Shown: positions 16,915 through 26,092 of the stretch, in pieces
Layout: every line of letters starts with the position of its first letter
Numbering within the stretch: the first letter of the stretch is position 1
Origin: Ignavibacteriota bacterium
GTDB taxonomy: Bacteria > Bacteroidota > Ignavibacteria > Tepidaquicellales > OLB5
Assembly (NCBI GenBank): GCA_003820375.1
Contig: RPQH01000023.1
Span: forward strand, 1 to 53,890
Length of the DNA stretch: 53,890 bases
Reading direction: 5' to 3'
Notes under the pieces: model-generated
Told to the model about the DNA's origin: nothing
Databases searched by the model: none
What the model saw: the letters and a program-made list of their open reading frames with translations, nothing else
Position numbers and translations under genes: made by a program

Positions 16915-17355
16915 ATGAAGCTTAAAAGAACATATTTTGCCGGATTGCTAATATGCATATTTTATATAGGATGCAGTTCGGGAGAGTATGAACTTAAAGA
17001 AGTTAGGGTTGATTATAACGAGAAACAGTTAGTATATGATACTATAAAAACTGCAAAGATAGAAGATACTACTACTGAAAAAAACAATAAACAAAATAAT
17101 GAAGTTATCAGCAAAAGTGATAACTTTACCTTTATAGTTCAAATCGGTGCATTTATAGATAAGGCAAATTTCGACAATTTTTTTAAAGCTGCACGGGCAG
17201 CACTGGGAGAAGCAGTTACTTATCAGCTTCTCAATAATTTATACAAAGTAAGAATTGGAAATTATAATAATAAAGCTGAAGCTCTAAAAATGCTCAATTA
17301 TGTAAAATCTCTGGGATATACCGATGCTTTCATTATTACAGTAAATAATAAATAA
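16915..17355 (+). CDS. SPOR-domain lipoprotein, block 2
   Basis: The 146-aa product begins at ATG 16915, which puts the lipobox FYIGC at about residue 20. After an acidic linker, a SPOR domain (about residues 70-146) contains FIVQIGAFIDKANFDNFF...YKVRIGNYNNKAEALKMLNYVKSLGYTDAF. It is the counterpart of 14473-14925: same lipobox region with GYE or EYE after it, same linker, same domain. It lies 7 bp before the next gene. Confidence 0.82.
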   Translation: MKLKRTYFAGLLICIFYIGCSSGEYELKEVRVDYNEKQLVYDTIKTAKIEDTTTEKNNKQNNEVISKSDNFTFIVQIGAFIDKANFDNFFKAARAALGEAVTYQLLNNLYKVRIGNYNNKAEALKMLNYVKSLGYTDAFIITVNNK

Positions 17356-17362
17356 CACCTGT

Positions 17363-18169
17363 ATGTATAAGCATCTTAAATTAATTACATATTGTATATT
17401 TTTTATATCCACTGTGGTTTATTCACAGAAGGACACGTCATATAGTTTCATAGCAACACAGAGGATTCAGAATTTAATTGTTCCCGGAAAAGCCCCACGG
17501 TTTACTTTACAGATTAGTGCGTTTTACCATAACGGTTTGATGGACCTTGCAGATAATGCAAATACAAATTTCAGCAAATCTGATTTTGTGAATGGCAGGA
17601 ATTTTGGAACAAGGTACGGTTATGGATTTATGCTTGCAGGGAAGTATGCTTTGCATAAAAAGGGTAATTTAAGGTTAGTTGCAGCAGGGTACTTCAACAG
17701 GTTTGAAAGTAATTTTGTTATTTCCAAGTCACCTGAAGGAAAGGTGGGTTACAATACATTTTCAGGAGCTTTAGGGCTGGAAAATAGCTTTAATCCCGAT
17801 AAAAGGTTCAAGCCTTACGTTGGAGGCGAAATTATGGCAACCTTAATAAACGGTTCTGCTTCATTATCTACAGATTCTACCGAGTTTAATTTAAATATTA
17901 AAAATGCGTTTCGTTTAGGCTTTAATGTTAACTTTGGATTCGAATATGCTTTTAATAATAATGTTGGAATTAACCTTGGTATTAAATTATCTCATTTAAA
18001 TGTTTTATTGAAAGATTCTAAAGAATCAGGAGACCCTGCCAATATTAATTTAAATGATAAATATATAAAGCCTGAGATACCATATTCAGGCTGGAAACAA
18101 TTTTTTTACAGCTCATTTTATACAGGATTTAATATTTACTTTGGAATGAAAAATAAAAAAACAAATTAA
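17363..18169 (+). CDS. outer-membrane barrel family member 3
   Basis: The 268-aa protein has a signal peptide (about residues 1-21, VVYSQ). Family elements are APRFTLQISAFYHNGLMDLADN, KSDFVNGRNFGTRYGYG, NTFSGALGLENSFNP, KPYVGGEI, LINGSA, FRLGFNVNFGFEYAFN, LSHLNVLLKDS and GWKQFFYSSFYTGFNIYFGM. It corresponds to members 1 and 4. Its stop overlaps the ATG of the next gene by one base (TAATG), so the two are coupled. Function unknown. Confidence 0.75.
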   Translation: MYKHLKLITYCIFFISTVVYSQKDTSYSFIATQRIQNLIVPGKAPRFTLQISAFYHNGLMDLADNANTNFSKSDFVNGRNFGTRYGYGFMLAGKYALHKKGNLRLVAAGYFNRFESNFVISKSPEGKVGYNTFSGALGLENSFNPDKRFKPYVGGEIMATLINGSASLSTDSTEFNLNIKNAFRLGFNVNFGFEYAFNNNVGINLGIKLSHLNVLLKDSKESGDPANINLNDKYIKPEIPYSGWKQFFYSSFYTGFNIYFGMKNKKTN

Positions 18170-19014
18170 TGAAAATTAAATTTAAATCATTAATATTTGT
18201 TATTGTATTAATTTTATTTGTAAATGTGGATTTTATTAATTCACAGGTTATCAAAGTAGATACAATCGTTATAAAAAAATCGCGTATAATACGCATAATG
18301 ACATTATATACTGTTCCTAAGTTTATATTAGACGTCAGCGGATATTACAATTCTGGTTCACTTGAGCTATCAGCAAATAACGGCGGTTTTAGCAAGAACG
18401 ATTTTATAAGGGGTAGGAAATATGGTGCCAGAAACGGTCTGGGTGCAAGCATCATAGGAAAACTTCCACTGGATAAAAAAGGCAGGTTCTGGCTTGATGG
18501 AATTGCAAGCTATAATTTTTTCCAGAGCAATCTTATAGCATCTAATATTGAAGAAGGAAAAGTGAAATATCATGTTTTTTCAGGCGGAGTGGGAGCTGAG
18601 TATAATTTTACCCCTTCACATAAAGTCAAATATTTCTTCGGAATTAACCCCCTGTTTAGTTTTATATCCGGCAGGGCTACAATAAATGAACGTGACGCAA
18701 TTGATACAACAAAAGTAAATTCATATGATGTTAAAATTAAATCAAGCTTCAGGATAGGTTATTCAGCTTTTATAGGACTTGAATATGCTTTTGATAAAGA
18801 TTTTGGTTTAAATATTGGATACAGATTTACACATGCAAATCTTCTCTTAAAGAAAACCACAGAACCTGCAACAATGTATGAAACTGAGATAAATGACGAT
18901 AGTCATCTTCCGCAGGTATTGTATGCAGGATGGAAGCAATTTGCATACAGTTCAATATTTGCAGGCTTCAGTTACTATTTTGGTGTAAAAGAAAAAAAAT
19001 ACAAGCTTCCTTAA
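18169..19014 (+). CDS. outer-membrane barrel family member 4
   Basis: The 281-aa protein has a signal peptide (about residues 1-25, FINSQ). It shares VPKFILDVSGYYNSGSLELSAN, KNDFIRGRKYGARNGLG, YHVFSGGVGAEYNFTP, SSFRIGYSAFIGLEYAFDKD, RFTHANLLLKKT, AGWKQFAYSS-I-FAGFSYYFGVKEKKY with the others. It is closest in order to member 2 by position but retains the GWKQF element of members 1 and 3. The stop codon abuts the converging lon stop with no space, and there is no visible terminator between the two. Confidence 0.75.
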   Translation: MKIKFKSLIFVIVLILFVNVDFINSQVIKVDTIVIKKSRIIRIMTLYTVPKFILDVSGYYNSGSLELSANNGGFSKNDFIRGRKYGARNGLGASIIGKLPLDKKGRFWLDGIASYNFFQSNLIASNIEEGKVKYHVFSGGVGAEYNFTPSHKVKYFFGINPLFSFISGRATINERDAIDTTKVNSYDVKIKSSFRIGYSAFIGLEYAFDKDFGLNIGYRFTHANLLLKKTTEPATMYETEINDDSHLPQVLYAGWKQFAYSSIFAGFSYYFGVKEKKYKLP

Positions 19015-21465
19015 TTATTTCAGCTTCCCGAATTTCTTCCTGAACACATGTTTTACCGAATCATCAAACACGTTAAGAGGTACAATATTAAGCCCGTCTT
19101 TTATCTTATCAGGAATCTCTTTCAAATCTTTAACATTGTCCTTGGGTATCATCACTGTTTTAATTCCGCTTCTCTGAGCAGCAAGCAGTTTCTCATTTAA
19201 GCCGCCAATCGGCAGTATTTGACCTCTAAGTGTTATTTCTCCTGTCATAGCAACATAAGGTCGTGTAGGATTATTAGACAATGCTGATAACATAGCAACT
19301 GTCATTGTAACACCTGCAGAAGGCCCGTCTTTTGGGATTGCTCCTTCAGGAATGTGTATATGTATTTCTTTATTAGTAAAGTATTTTGGATGAATGCCAA
19401 AATGCTTGCAGTTAGATTTAATATATGAAAGTCCGGCCAATGCAGATTCTTTCATAACTTCCCCAAGCTGTCCGGTTAATGTAAGTTTATCCCTTCCCGG
19501 CATTACACTTACTTCAATATCAAGAATATCACCGCCCATAGATGTCCAAGCAAGACCGACTGCTGAGCCTACTTTATCTTTTTCATCTGTAATTTTTTCC
19601 TTAAACCTTGGTACACCTAAGTATTTTTCCAGGTCGTCAACAGTTACACTGAGTGGTGCTTTTTGCTTTGCTTTTTTCTTATTCGGCTTTTCACCGTCTG
19701 TATCAAGCTTTTTCAGTACTATCTCTTTAGTGATTTTTCTCATTAATGATGCTATCTCACGTTCGAGGTTCCTTACTCCAGACTCTCTTGTGTATGCATT
19801 GCTGATTTTTCTGATTATTGCATCAGGGATGATTACATCATCGTTGGTTAAACCGTGTTCAAGAAGAAGCTTTGGAATGATATGCCTCTTTGCAATTTCT
19901 ACTTTTTCGTGTTCAAGATATCCCGGTATTTGAATAATTTCCATCCTGTCCTGTAATGGAAGGGGAATTGCATACTGAACATTTGCAGTAGTTATAAATA
20001 AAACTTTCGAGAGGTCATAATCAACGTCAAGATAGTGGTCATTAAAAGTATTATTCTGTTCGGGGTCAAGAGCCTCAAGCAGCGCACTTGCAGGATCTCC
20101 CCTGAAATCCATACCCATTTTATCAATTTCATCCATTAAGATAACAGGATTAGCTGTCCCTGCTTTTCTCATAGATTGAATTATTCTGCCCGGCATCGAA
20201 CCGATATATGTTCTTCTGTGTCCTCTTATTTCCGATTCATCACGTACACCGCCTAAAGAAATCCGGGAGAATTTTCTGTTTAAGGCACGTGCTATAGATT
20301 TACCAAGAGAGGTTTTCCCAACACCCGGAGGTCCTACAAGACACAGTATCTGCGCCCGTGCTTTTAATTGCTCTTTATAAGATTTATCTTTCTTTAATCT
20401 TTCTATGTTATTTAGTATTGCAATATGTTCTAAAATTCTTTCCTTCGGCTTATCAAGTCCATAATGGTCTTCATCAAGTATCTTTTTTGCATGCAATATA
20501 TCAAGATTATCCTGTGTGAATATTTTCCATGGAACGTTAATAAGCCAGTCAAGATAATTTCTTGATACCGTTGCTTCCGGTGACATTGCAGGGATTTTCT
20601 TAAGCTTGTTAAATTCTTCCATTGCTTTGTCTTTTACATCGGAAGGCATTTTAGATTTTCTAATTGCATCTTTTAGCTTTAAAAATTCCGGGTCAGTTTC
20701 GTCTTCATCGTTCAGCTCTTCCTGCAAGATCCTTATCTGTTCCTGCACAATGAACTTCCTCTGATTTTTCTGCATGCTCTGGTTAATTTTTCTCTCAATA
20801 TCTTTTTCAACCTGAAGTATTTCAAGTTCTGAGCTTAACATATTTATTAATTCGTAGTACTGCTCATTGAGATCAGTCAGTTCAAGGAGTCTTTGTTTTG
20901 CTGCAATCGGCACAAGAATATTGGAAGCAATATAATAAAGTTTCCTGTCAGGTTCCTTAATGTTTTCATAAGCAACAATAGATTCCTGTGCAATATTCCT
21001 GTTACTGTTAATATATTCATGAAACAGCTTCGATGCCTGGCGGATCAAAGCGTCAAGTTCTGTACCCGGATTAACTTCAGGAAAGCGGTAAACAATGTCT
21101 GCACTAAGATATTCATCCTGTATAAATTTTAGTACTTTTGCCTGAACAATACCATCAACAAGTACTTTAATTAAATTATTGGGAAGACGGATTACCTGTA
21201 TAATCCGCGCAATTGTTCCGTCTTTGTATAAATTTTCAGGTAACGGGTCTTCTATGCGGGAATCTGTTTGTGAAACCAGCATTATATATTTCTCTTTTTC
21301 CAGTGAAGCATTTATTGCTTTTACTGTAGATTCCCTTCCTGCCAGAACAGGGTACATCATATACGGGAAAATGACAATATCCCTTAACGGTATTACAGGC
21401 AGGGTTGAGGGAATAATTGTTCTTGTATCACTTATTAATATATCTTTTTCTTCAATTGTATCCAT
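19015..21465 (-). CDS. lon: ATP-dependent protease Lon
   Basis: The 816-aa cytoplasmic protease degrades misfolded and regulatory proteins. It has an N-terminal substrate domain (about 20-220), a coiled-coil linker, an AAA+ module with Walker A GPPGVGKTS at about 378-386 and Walker B VILMDEIDKM at 441-450, and a protease domain with the Ser-Lys dyad: Ser716 in KDGPSAGVTM and Lys759 in GGLNEKLLAA. A lysine-rich insertion lies near residue 595. All catalytic residues are present. It is transcribed away from the TPR lipoprotein gene and converges head-on with the barrel-family gene. Confidence 0.97.
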   Translation of the reverse strand: MDTIEEKDILISDTRTIIPSTLPVIPLRDIVIFPYMMYPVLAGRESTVKAINASLEKEKYIMLVSQTDSRIEDPLPENLYKDGTIARIIQVIRLPNNLIKVLVDGIVQAKVLKFIQDEYLSADIVYRFPEVNPGTELDALIRQASKLFHEYINSNRNIAQESIVAYENIKEPDRKLYYIASNILVPIAAKQRLLELTDLNEQYYELINMLSSELEILQVEKDIERKINQSMQKNQRKFIVQEQIRILQEELNDEDETDPEFLKLKDAIRKSKMPSDVKDKAMEEFNKLKKIPAMSPEATVSRNYLDWLINVPWKIFTQDNLDILHAKKILDEDHYGLDKPKERILEHIAILNNIERLKKDKSYKEQLKARAQILCLVGPPGVGKTSLGKSIARALNRKFSRISLGGVRDESEIRGHRRTYIGSMPGRIIQSMRKAGTANPVILMDEIDKMGMDFRGDPASALLEALDPEQNNTFNDHYLDVDYDLSKVLFITTANVQYAIPLPLQDRMEIIQIPGYLEHEKVEIAKRHIIPKLLLEHGLTNDDVIIPDAIIRKISNAYTRESGVRNLEREIASLMRKITKEIVLKKLDTDGEKPNKKKAKQKAPLSVTVDDLEKYLGVPRFKEKITDEKDKVGSAVGLAWTSMGGDILDIEVSVMPGRDKLTLTGQLGEVMKESALAGLSYIKSNCKHFGIHPKYFTNKEIHIHIPEGAIPKDGPSAGVTMTVAMLSALSNNPTRPYVAMTGEITLRGQILPIGGLNEKLLAAQRSGIKTVMIPKDNVKDLKEIPDKIKDGLNIVPLNVFDDSVKHVFRKKFGKLK

Positions 21466-21509
21466 GACAGCAAATTAATCTTATATTTGTGCATATTCAA
21501 TTCCCAATG

Positions 21510-21544
21510 TATTTCATATTTTTTATGAAATTAAATATGAAATA
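21510..21544. promoter_or_regulatory. 12-bp inverted repeat between lon and the TPR gene
   Basis: Perfect arms TATTTCATATTT (21510-21521) and AAATATGAAATA (21533-21544) with an 11-base spacer, in the divergent region. Candidate operator for one or both genes; being A+T-only apart from one C/G pair per arm, chance cannot be excluded. Confidence 0.35.
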
Positions 21545-21613
21545 TAATCGTTTTTAATATTGTGGTAATCACTTACATTGAAATTATTCATTTTTAGGGT
21601 TAATTTAAGTTTA

Positions 21614-23857
21614 ATGAATTCAAAAAAGCTTATTATCAAAGCAGGCCGTAAGTATTTATTTTACCCGTTCTTACTTTCCTGCACACTTTTTATAATATCC
21701 TGTTCAACCCTTACTTACAGAACATACACTCCGGATGAATCAATTGATGACCCGGACCCCGATTACTCAATAACTCTGGACCCTGATTTTCAGGAGTATG
21801 CCAGCTATATGTTTATCGGGAACAGGATGGAAAATTTTGGTACGTATTTTAATACATTTTATAATGCCAAGGAAAATTACGAAGAAGCTTATGAAGATTA
21901 TGAGCTTCGTGTACTGCCAAAATATAATGAACAAATAGATTCAATTTATCAGCATATTCCTTTAAGCCAGGAATCTATAGATAAGTTTACTAAAGCAATT
22001 GAAAAAGCTTCCAAAGTTATACAATACCATAAAAGCAGTGCATTTATGGACCAGGCGGTTTTGCTTATTGCTAAGGCTTATTTTTACCTTGGCGATTATC
22101 TGAAAGCAGAAAGGAAGTTCAGTGAATTTCTTTCAAAGCTTAAAGTGAGTCCTTTGTATAACGAAGCTGTGCTTTTTGAAGCAAAAACACAATTCCGGCT
22201 TAATAATTCGAATGATGCACTTGCAAAAGTTGAATCGCTTTTAAAGACTTCTACAAATAAATATATCATTGCCGGTGCTTATCAAACAATTGCCGAGTAT
22301 TATATATCAAAAAAAGATTTTTATAAGGCTGTTGTGAACTACAAAAAATCAATTGAATATTCTAATAATAATGAGTTCAAAGCTCAAATGCAGCTGCTTA
22401 TTGCTTCTGTTACTGCAAGAACTGACCACAAACGTGCAGCATATGAGTTTAACAGGGTTCTGGACTATAGTCCCTCTTTTGACCTTGAGTATTATGCAAG
22501 ATACAACCATGCAAAGAACCTGATACTCAGCAATAGTTTTGGAAATGTAAAAGTACTTATTGAAAAGCTTGAAATAGATTATAAAGAAAACAATACATTT
22601 CTTGGTGAAATAAAACTTTTATCTGCTATTTATTATGACCAGAGCAATAATCCTAAATCAATAAAAGAGTATTCCGATGTTATTAAAACTTATCCAAAAT
22701 CTGCTGCTTCTTCAGATGCAAGTTATTCTATTGGTAACCGCTATGAAAAAGCAGGAGATTACTTAAATGCCTACCGATATTACAAGTATTCATTGGAAGA
22801 AAATTCTTTAGGGCACTATAACAGTGTTGCAAATGCAAAAGTTAATGTTTTCCGTAAATATTTTGAGCTAAGGTCAAAAATAGCAGGTAATGTTATTAAT
22901 ACAGAATATGATACAACATTCTTAAACAATGTAAGAAGTGAAGAGCAAAGAGAGCTGGAAAAAATTGAATTCGAACAGCAAAAAGGAAGAGATGAAGAGA
23001 AGGGAAAACCGGGCGGTTTTAAGGGGTCTTACGAATCTACAACATTATTTTCAGACTCATTAACTATCCCTACTGATACCGTGGCTTTAAGAGATGAAGA
23101 AATTGCGAAAGCTCAGTTTGAACTTGCAGAGCTTTTTGTTTATGAACTGGAAAATCTTGATTCTGCCGAACATTACCTTTTAAGCTCATTTGACAGGTCG
23201 CATAACGATGATTTTAAAAGTAAAGTACTTTTCGGGCTTGCAACTTTGTATAAAAATGAAAAACTGGATTCAAAAGCTGAAGAAGTATTTACCAAAATAA
23301 TAAAGGACTTTCCTGCTACTGCTGCGGCTGAGGAAAGCAGAAAACAACTTGGACTTAATCTAACCAACGGTGATTTTTTTTCAGGTGAAGCAGACAGCTT
23401 GTTTTCATATGCGGAAGAATTACTTGAGAAGAAAGAATATAGGTCCGCACTGGATGTTTATAATAATATAGTTATTCTGTATCCTGCTTCTGTATTTTCC
23501 GGTAAAGCTTATTATGCTATGGGTTGGATATACGAAAATGCTTTAAAAATGAATGACAGTGCTTATATTTATTATACAAAGTTGATTGAAAAAGACCCTA
23601 ATTCGGAATATTCCAAACAAATCGGGGGAAAGGTACTGGAATATATGACCAACAGCTTAGCCGATACAAATGTTAATAAAACTCCTTCTGATTCAACTTC
23701 AAATATTCAGGATTCAAGCTGGATAAAGGGTGAAGAACTGCAAATAAATGATGAACCCAAAATAAAAGATGATAAACAAACAGAACAGCCTTCAGATCCT
23801 ACACAGATGAAAAAAGAAGAAATTGATGACGGTATGGAGAGGATTGAAAAAAAATAA
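21614..23857 (+). CDS. TPR-repeat lipoprotein, possibly PorW/SprE-like T9SS accessory
   Basis: The product is about 747 aa from ATG 21614 (an alternative ATG lies at 21578). The lipobox IISC is near residue 31. An acidic stretch with DDPDPD, then FGTYFNTFYNAKENYEEAYEDYE near 75-100, is followed by many tetratricopeptide repeats through residue 660 (for example QAVLLIAKAYFYLGDYLKAERKF and SGKAYYAMGWIYENALKMNDSA), and a charged, disordered tail. The lipoprotein-plus-TPR layout and the FN-x-(F/Y)-(Y/F)-NAKE motif recall PorW/SprE, which connects the T9SS machine to gliding or secretion in Bacteroidota; this is an inference supported by the T9SS cargo genes nearby. A general envelope TPR scaffold is the alternative. 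It is 6 bp upstream of the HIT gene. Confidence 0.78.
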   Translation: MNSKKLIIKAGRKYLFYPFLLSCTLFIISCSTLTYRTYTPDESIDDPDPDYSITLDPDFQEYASYMFIGNRMENFGTYFNTFYNAKENYEEAYEDYELRVLPKYNEQIDSIYQHIPLSQESIDKFTKAIEKASKVIQYHKSSAFMDQAVLLIAKAYFYLGDYLKAERKFSEFLSKLKVSPLYNEAVLFEAKTQFRLNNSNDALAKVESLLKTSTNKYIIAGAYQTIAEYYISKKDFYKAVVNYKKSIEYSNNNEFKAQMQLLIASVTARTDHKRAAYEFNRVLDYSPSFDLEYYARYNHAKNLILSNSFGNVKVLIEKLEIDYKENNTFLGEIKLLSAIYYDQSNNPKSIKEYSDVIKTYPKSAASSDASYSIGNRYEKAGDYLNAYRYYKYSLEENSLGHYNSVANAKVNVFRKYFELRSKIAGNVINTEYDTTFLNNVRSEEQRELEKIEFEQQKGRDEEKGKPGGFKGSYESTTLFSDSLTIPTDTVALRDEEIAKAQFELAELFVYELENLDSAEHYLLSSFDRSHNDDFKSKVLFGLATLYKNEKLDSKAEEVFTKIIKDFPATAAAEESRKQLGLNLTNGDFFSGEADSLFSYAEELLEKKEYRSALDVYNNIVILYPASVFSGKAYYAMGWIYENALKMNDSAYIYYTKLIEKDPNSEYSKQIGGKVLEYMTNSLADTNVNKTPSDSTSNIQDSSWIKGEELQINDEPKIKDDKQTEQPSDPTQMKKEEIDDGMERIEKK

Positions 23858-23863
23858 TATATA

Positions 23864-24202
23864 ATGGAAAATTGCATTTTTTGTAAAATTGCACGCGGAG
23901 AAATTCCTGCAAAGATTGTAAAAGAAACTGATGAGCTTGTAGCTTTTAATGACCTATCTCCGCAGGCTCCGCATCACGTTCTTATTATTCCAAAACAGCA
24001 TATAAGCACGCTTGCCGAAATTAATGAAAATAATTATGAACTAATGGGCAAGATAGTTCTTACTGCTTCGGAAATAGCTAAGGAGCTTAACCTGGAAGGT
24101 TACCGCATTGTAGCAAACTGTAATGAGATTGCCGGACAATCCGTCTTCCATATACATTTTCACCTGCTGGGAGGCAGACAAATGCACTGGCCTCCGGGTT
24201 GA
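23864..24202 (+). CDS. HIT-family nucleotide hydrolase (HinT-like)
   Basis: The 112-aa protein has the histidine triad HIHFH at residues 96-100, with His98 the expected nucleophile, plus CIFCKIARGEIPAKIV at the start and HVLIIPKQHI near 38. HinT enzymes hydrolyse phosphoramidates of purine nucleosides. It ends GGRQMHWPPG, the usual family ending. It lies 6 bp after the TPR gene and is probably its co-transcribed partner by position only. Confidence 0.93.
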   Translation: MENCIFCKIARGEIPAKIVKETDELVAFNDLSPQAPHHVLIIPKQHISTLAEINENNYELMGKIVLTASEIAKELNLEGYRIVANCNEIAGQSVFHIHFHLLGGRQMHWPPG

Positions 24203-24208
24203 TATTAA

Positions 24209-24290
24209 AATTAGCAATTAGCAATGCGCAATTAGTAATTAGCAAGGGTAATGAGCAATTAGCAATTAGCAATGTGCAATTTGCAATGAA
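24209..24290. repeat. degenerate AATTAGCAA tandem repeats after the HIT gene
   Basis: About eight imperfect copies of (A)ATTAGCAAT or AATGAGCAAT-like units follow the HIT stop codon. Such A+T-rich degenerate arrays at gene ends are seen repeatedly in this window. No coding capacity. Confidence 0.65.
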
Positions 24291-24314
24291 TAATTAACAA
24301 TTTCAGCAAATAAC

Positions 24315-24350
24315 AAAACTCCTTCCCGGGATGTACCCCGGAAAGGAGTT
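24315..24350 (-). terminator. terminator of the cytochrome c gene
   Basis: A stem of 14 bases with one mismatch pair (AACTCCTTCCCGGG at 24317-24330 against CCCCGGAAAGGAGTT ending at 24350) reads as hairpin plus TTTTG on the minus strand, downstream of the cytochrome gene. Confidence 0.75.
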
Positions 24351-24413
24351 AATCTACCAATTATCCGCAATTTTCAAATTAAACTTACTTGCAGCCTCCA
24401 ACCTGAAACCTTC

Positions 24414-25406
24414 TTAATACTGCACAAGTACAAATTTTTCAATTTTATTATTAATTGGGGGTATTGTTCTTAAATAATCATATAAGGCACCTAAATCGCT
24501 TTCTGTCATCGAGGCAAATTGTGTCCAGGGCATAACAGTATTAGCTTCATCTCTTTTTACAGGAATATTATGACCTTCCGGAGTTGCATATGATTTAAAT
24601 TTCTTAATAAATTCATCCTTTGTCCATTTTCCAATGCCTGTTTCCATATCAGGGGTTATATTTGAAGTTATGGAGTAACCTCCGCTCGGCAAAGGAAATG
24701 AATTACCGCCTGCAAACTGTTTTGCCATATCCGGCTGACCTTTATCCATTTTAGTATGGCAAATTATACACGCAGCAGATAAATATTTGCCTGTTTCAAT
24801 ATTATTTGCAGCAGGAGGAAGCTTAATAAATTTTGGCTTATCGGGTATTGTTCTCACTATTAAGCTCAACGGGAAATTCAGCTTCTTTGGAGGAACCACG
24901 TTTTTTACCGGTGGTAATGTTCTTATATAAGCAATAATCGCCAATATATCACTTTCATCAAGCTGGGTGCCGAAAGCAGTGTAGGGCATCATTGGTGCAA
25001 GGGGATCCCCGTGTTTATCCACACCCATTGTAATTGCCCTGTATATTTCACCATCTGTCCAGTTACCGATGCCGGTTTCTTTATCAGATGTGATATTTCT
25101 GGCAGGAACAAAACCTGCATCACCGCCGAAATCCTTACCCAGATCTTGTCCTCCCTTACCCTCAGTACCGGGTACAACCGGTCCTGAGTATTTGGTGAAG
25201 TCCCTGTCTGAATGGCAATCAATGCATGCTGCGGGACCTACAGCCAGGTATTTGCCTCTCTCTATCATCTGCGGTGTTGCATTTACCTTTAAATCCGGCG
25301 GCGGACCAACATTTGGCAATGCTGTAGTTAGATAAACATACCCCGCAGTAAGCAGCACAACAACTACAACTAAAAGAATCCCAATAATTTTTAGGAATTT
25401 TCTCAT
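24414..25406 (-). CDS. membrane-anchored dihaem cytochrome c
   Basis: The 330-aa product begins at ATG 25406 (MRKFLKIIG), giving one N-terminal anchor helix or signal. Two c-type haem sites are present: CIDCH near residue 60 and CIICH near residue 208. Methionines in PMMPYTAFG (about 137) and TVMPWTQFA (about 291) are the likely sixth ligands. Both halves share ARNITSD-x-ETGIG-x-WTD-x-E or SNITPDMETGIGKWTKDE, which shows an internal duplication, as in the cytochrome subunits of alcohol and sorbitol dehydrogenases. No dehydrogenase is adjacent, so the electron partner is unknown. An upstream in-frame extension of 30 codons lacks signal character and was not used. Confidence 0.9.
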   Translation of the reverse strand: MRKFLKIIGILLVVVVVLLTAGYVYLTTALPNVGPPPDLKVNATPQMIERGKYLAVGPAACIDCHSDRDFTKYSGPVVPGTEGKGGQDLGKDFGGDAGFVPARNITSDKETGIGNWTDGEIYRAITMGVDKHGDPLAPMMPYTAFGTQLDESDILAIIAYIRTLPPVKNVVPPKKLNFPLSLIVRTIPDKPKFIKLPPAANNIETGKYLSAACIICHTKMDKGQPDMAKQFAGGNSFPLPSGGYSITSNITPDMETGIGKWTKDEFIKKFKSYATPEGHNIPVKRDEANTVMPWTQFASMTESDLGALYDYLRTIPPINNKIEKFVLVQY

Positions 25407-26029
25407 ATTTTTATGGTTTTTAGTTTGAATTAACTGGATAAATTGATTTTTCCGTAAATTAGTTCGCGAAATAGGGGAAAATTTTTGGAAATCCAAATTA
25501 AGCGGGAAAATGAGTGAATTGCTAAATTTAGACCAATTTCAACATATTTGGCTTTGGAAAATGTTTCATTTCGCTCATTTTTTATGTTTCACGTGAAACA
25601 TTTGTATAATATTAGCGACAATTAATTAACCTAAATTAGCACAATTGGGTAATTAGGTATGCTATACCAATAAGACTTAAGTTTAGTCAGAATATTTGCC
25701 GTTTTTGTTCTGTAAATGCAATATTTAGAGCAAAAAGTATGCTCTTAAAATCACGCTATCTTCTTATATATATGGCAGATAGCGGGTATTTCCGAATTTG
25801 GGAAAGCATTTTGTATATATTAAACTAGAATTTTACCGGATATGAATGTAAAACGCCTGAATTACGTAATTATTTAAGTATATTTTGCCAAACTGGTTTT
25901 CCGGCAGGTGGAAAAATATTCCAATCAGCAGAGTGGGACAAAAATGAGAATCCCGGTGTTCGCCGGATTACAGGGATTGAAAATATCACAATCACATATA
26001 TAATATTATGTCGCTTAATAATGATAAAT
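25407..26029. other. 623-bp gene-free region with parS
   Basis: No reading frame with coding character was found. It holds the parS palindrome at 25585-25600, with a second half-site-like ATGTTTCAT 24 bases before it, and presumably the promoter of the cytochrome gene. The rest shows no structure I can support. Confidence 0.6.
25585..25600. promoter_or_regulatory. parS centromere site for ParB
   Basis: TGTTTCACGTGAAACA is a perfect 16-bp palindrome identical to the widespread chromosomal parS consensus bound by ParB/Spo0J. Chance occurrence in a low-G+C 54-kb window is very unlikely. parS sites usually lie near the replication origin; parA, parB, dnaA or gidAB are not in this window, so the distance to the origin is unknown. 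Confidence 0.9.
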
Positions 26030-26053
26030 AAAGGTCCCCTGCCGGGAACCTTT
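26030..26053 (-). terminator. terminator of the 26093-27439 gene
   Basis: On the minus strand AAAGGTTCCC pairs with GGGGACCTTT (10 pairs, one T-G) around a 4-base loop, then A/T-rich sequence. It starts 40 bases after the stop codon. Confidence 0.7.
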
Positions 26054-26092
26054 TAATAATATTACAATCTTTGCAGTTATAGTTCGTTAGAA

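Noticed and set aside
25015..25023. TTATCCACA, a perfect DnaA-box consensus, close to parS
   Set aside because: It is single and inside the coding sequence of the cytochrome c gene; no cluster of boxes or A+T-rich unwinding element is nearby, so no origin is claimed.
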